This document shows, piece after piece, positions 35,031-35,727 of a stretch of 35,727 nt of DNA; within the stretch, counting starts at the first letter, position 1, and each line of letters opens with the position of its first letter. The position numbers and the translations under genes were made by a program. The DNA is from Saprospiraceae bacterium (GTDB lineage Bacteria > Bacteroidota > Bacteroidia > Chitinophagales > Saprospiraceae). Under the pieces are notes generated by a model. That model was not told the DNA's origin, made no database searches, and saw only the letters and a list, made by a program, of their open reading frames with translations. Where the stretch lies: NCBI GenBank assembly GCA_020629315.1, contig JAHDDO010000025.1:1-35727 (forward strand), given 5' to 3'.

Positions 35031-35618
35031 ATGAAACAACTTCCATTCTTTACAATCGTATTCATCCTATTAACGGGATGCCGGTCGGACCGTTTATTTG
35101 ATACATATCCACAACGTTTCTTTTTTGACCGAGAAGACACTCAAGCGACTAAGATGTTCTCCTATGATTCGACAAATAGTATTGAGGAGGAAGACACTAT
35201 TAATGTAGCCCTCACCGAGATATACTTTGATCTCATCGATAATTCAGTGGACCGAGGGATAGGCTGGATTGAATTTTTAGATGAAGAAAATTTGGCAGCC
35301 GAATTTTTGATGGATGGTAAGCCAGTAGAATCCGTATTTAGCTATACTACCCAAGATTCACTAATACTCGTTGATTCACCGTATCCTACAATCCGCTGGT
35401 TATACATAAATGCAACCAACGACCGAATACAACAACGAAGCGCCTATGCGTATAGTTATTCTGGCGAGTGGCCCAATGTCCTTTCTGAAGGAAACTACCA
35501 TTTTGCAAAAGATATCGATATCAATGCGATTGTCTCTTTATATATGAATGACGAACGATTTTCGGACCCAAGTGACACCTTGGGTGTTTTCGTTTTCCAG
35601 CAGCAATTAGCTAGATAA
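35031..35618 (+). CDS. Hypothetical lipoprotein at the end of the oxidative operon, 195 aa
   Basis: No family is recognised. The start is set at ATG 35031, because MKQLPFFTIVFILLTGC is then a textbook lipoprotein signal with Cys17; an earlier in-frame ATG at 34995 overlaps the preceding gene and would blur it. The mature part is acidic, rich in Asp, Tyr and Ser, with alternating patterns (ALTEIYFDLIDN, TIRWLYINATND) that look like beta strands of one soluble domain. It begins 4 bp after the small-subunit gene, so it is almost certainly in the same transcript and may assist the dehydrogenase at a membrane. The 109 bp after it contain only a weak 6-bp inverted repeat. Confidence 0.75.
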   Translation: MKQLPFFTIVFILLTGCRSDRLFDTYPQRFFFDREDTQATKMFSYDSTNSIEEEDTINVALTEIYFDLIDNSVDRGIGWIEFLDEENLAAEFLMDGKPVESVFSYTTQDSLILVDSPYPTIRWLYINATNDRIQQRSAYAYSYSGEWPNVLSEGNYHFAKDIDINAIVSLYMNDERFSDPSDTLGVFVFQQQLAR

Positions 35619-35727
35619 TAAATAGCAAGGTCAAGACATTTGAAATCTAATTATTCTACAACAGACTAGATTAGATTTTATAGTCTAGTGCAGCAGACAA
35701 TTCTAAGAATAATAATGGCGTACTATT

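Noticed and set aside
35665..35689. Terminator after the last lipoprotein gene
   Set aside because: Only a 6-bp stem (ACTAGA/TCTAGT) with a long loop and no T tract; too weak to call.

Overview
The window reads as Bacteroidota chromosome, probably an environmental lineage such as Saprospiria (phylum confident, class a guess). Support comes from a SusC/SusD pair, a CotH-type protein with a type IX secretion sorting domain, many lipoproteins, large FG-GAP/UnbV lipoproteins, moderate-to-low GC and no consistent Shine-Dalgarno sequences.

Layout. (1) 1-1640: the 3' part of a CAT-anticodon tRNA, its terminator, a cluster of strong hairpins, and two AT-rich orphan genes for exported proteins. (2) 1638-4925: a six-TM membrane protein, divergently a crotonase-family enzyme, then a CotH-like protein secreted by T9SS. 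(3) 4922-7935, minus strand: an apparent operon of a LacI-family regulator, a ROK sugar kinase and GAPDH. (4) 7936-12644: a regulatory region with nested palindromes, then SusC, SusD and a clear terminator. (5) 12675-19269: two overlapping genes for ~1100-residue FG-GAP/UnbV lipoproteins. (6) 19367-26700: a tightly packed alpha-glucoside operon of exported GH65 hydrolase, MFS permease, cytoplasmic GH37 trehalase, aldo/keto reductase and GH13 alpha-glucosidase. (7) 26735-29735: a vanadium-haloperoxidase/PAP2-type lipoprotein and an SGLT-like sodium symporter. (8) 29736-35618: a second copy of the susC promoter module, then a second sodium symporter, a Gfo/Idh/MocA oxidoreductase, a GMC flavoprotein dehydrogenase with its Tat-exported small subunit, and a small lipoprotein.

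How it may work together (inference). SusCD would import a small alpha-glucoside. GH65 would cleave it in the periplasm, MFS and SSS carriers would move products inward, GH37 and GH13 would finish hydrolysis, and the ROK kinase and GAPDH would feed glycolysis. The last operon looks like a parallel oxidative route for sugars or glucosides, resembling known 3-keto-glucoside chemistry. The strongest new observation is a promoter module shared by susC and the oxidative operon: a 25-bp identical box holding a LacI-type near-palindrome, plus two upstream blocks at identical spacing. This suggests that one LacI-family regulator controls both arms.
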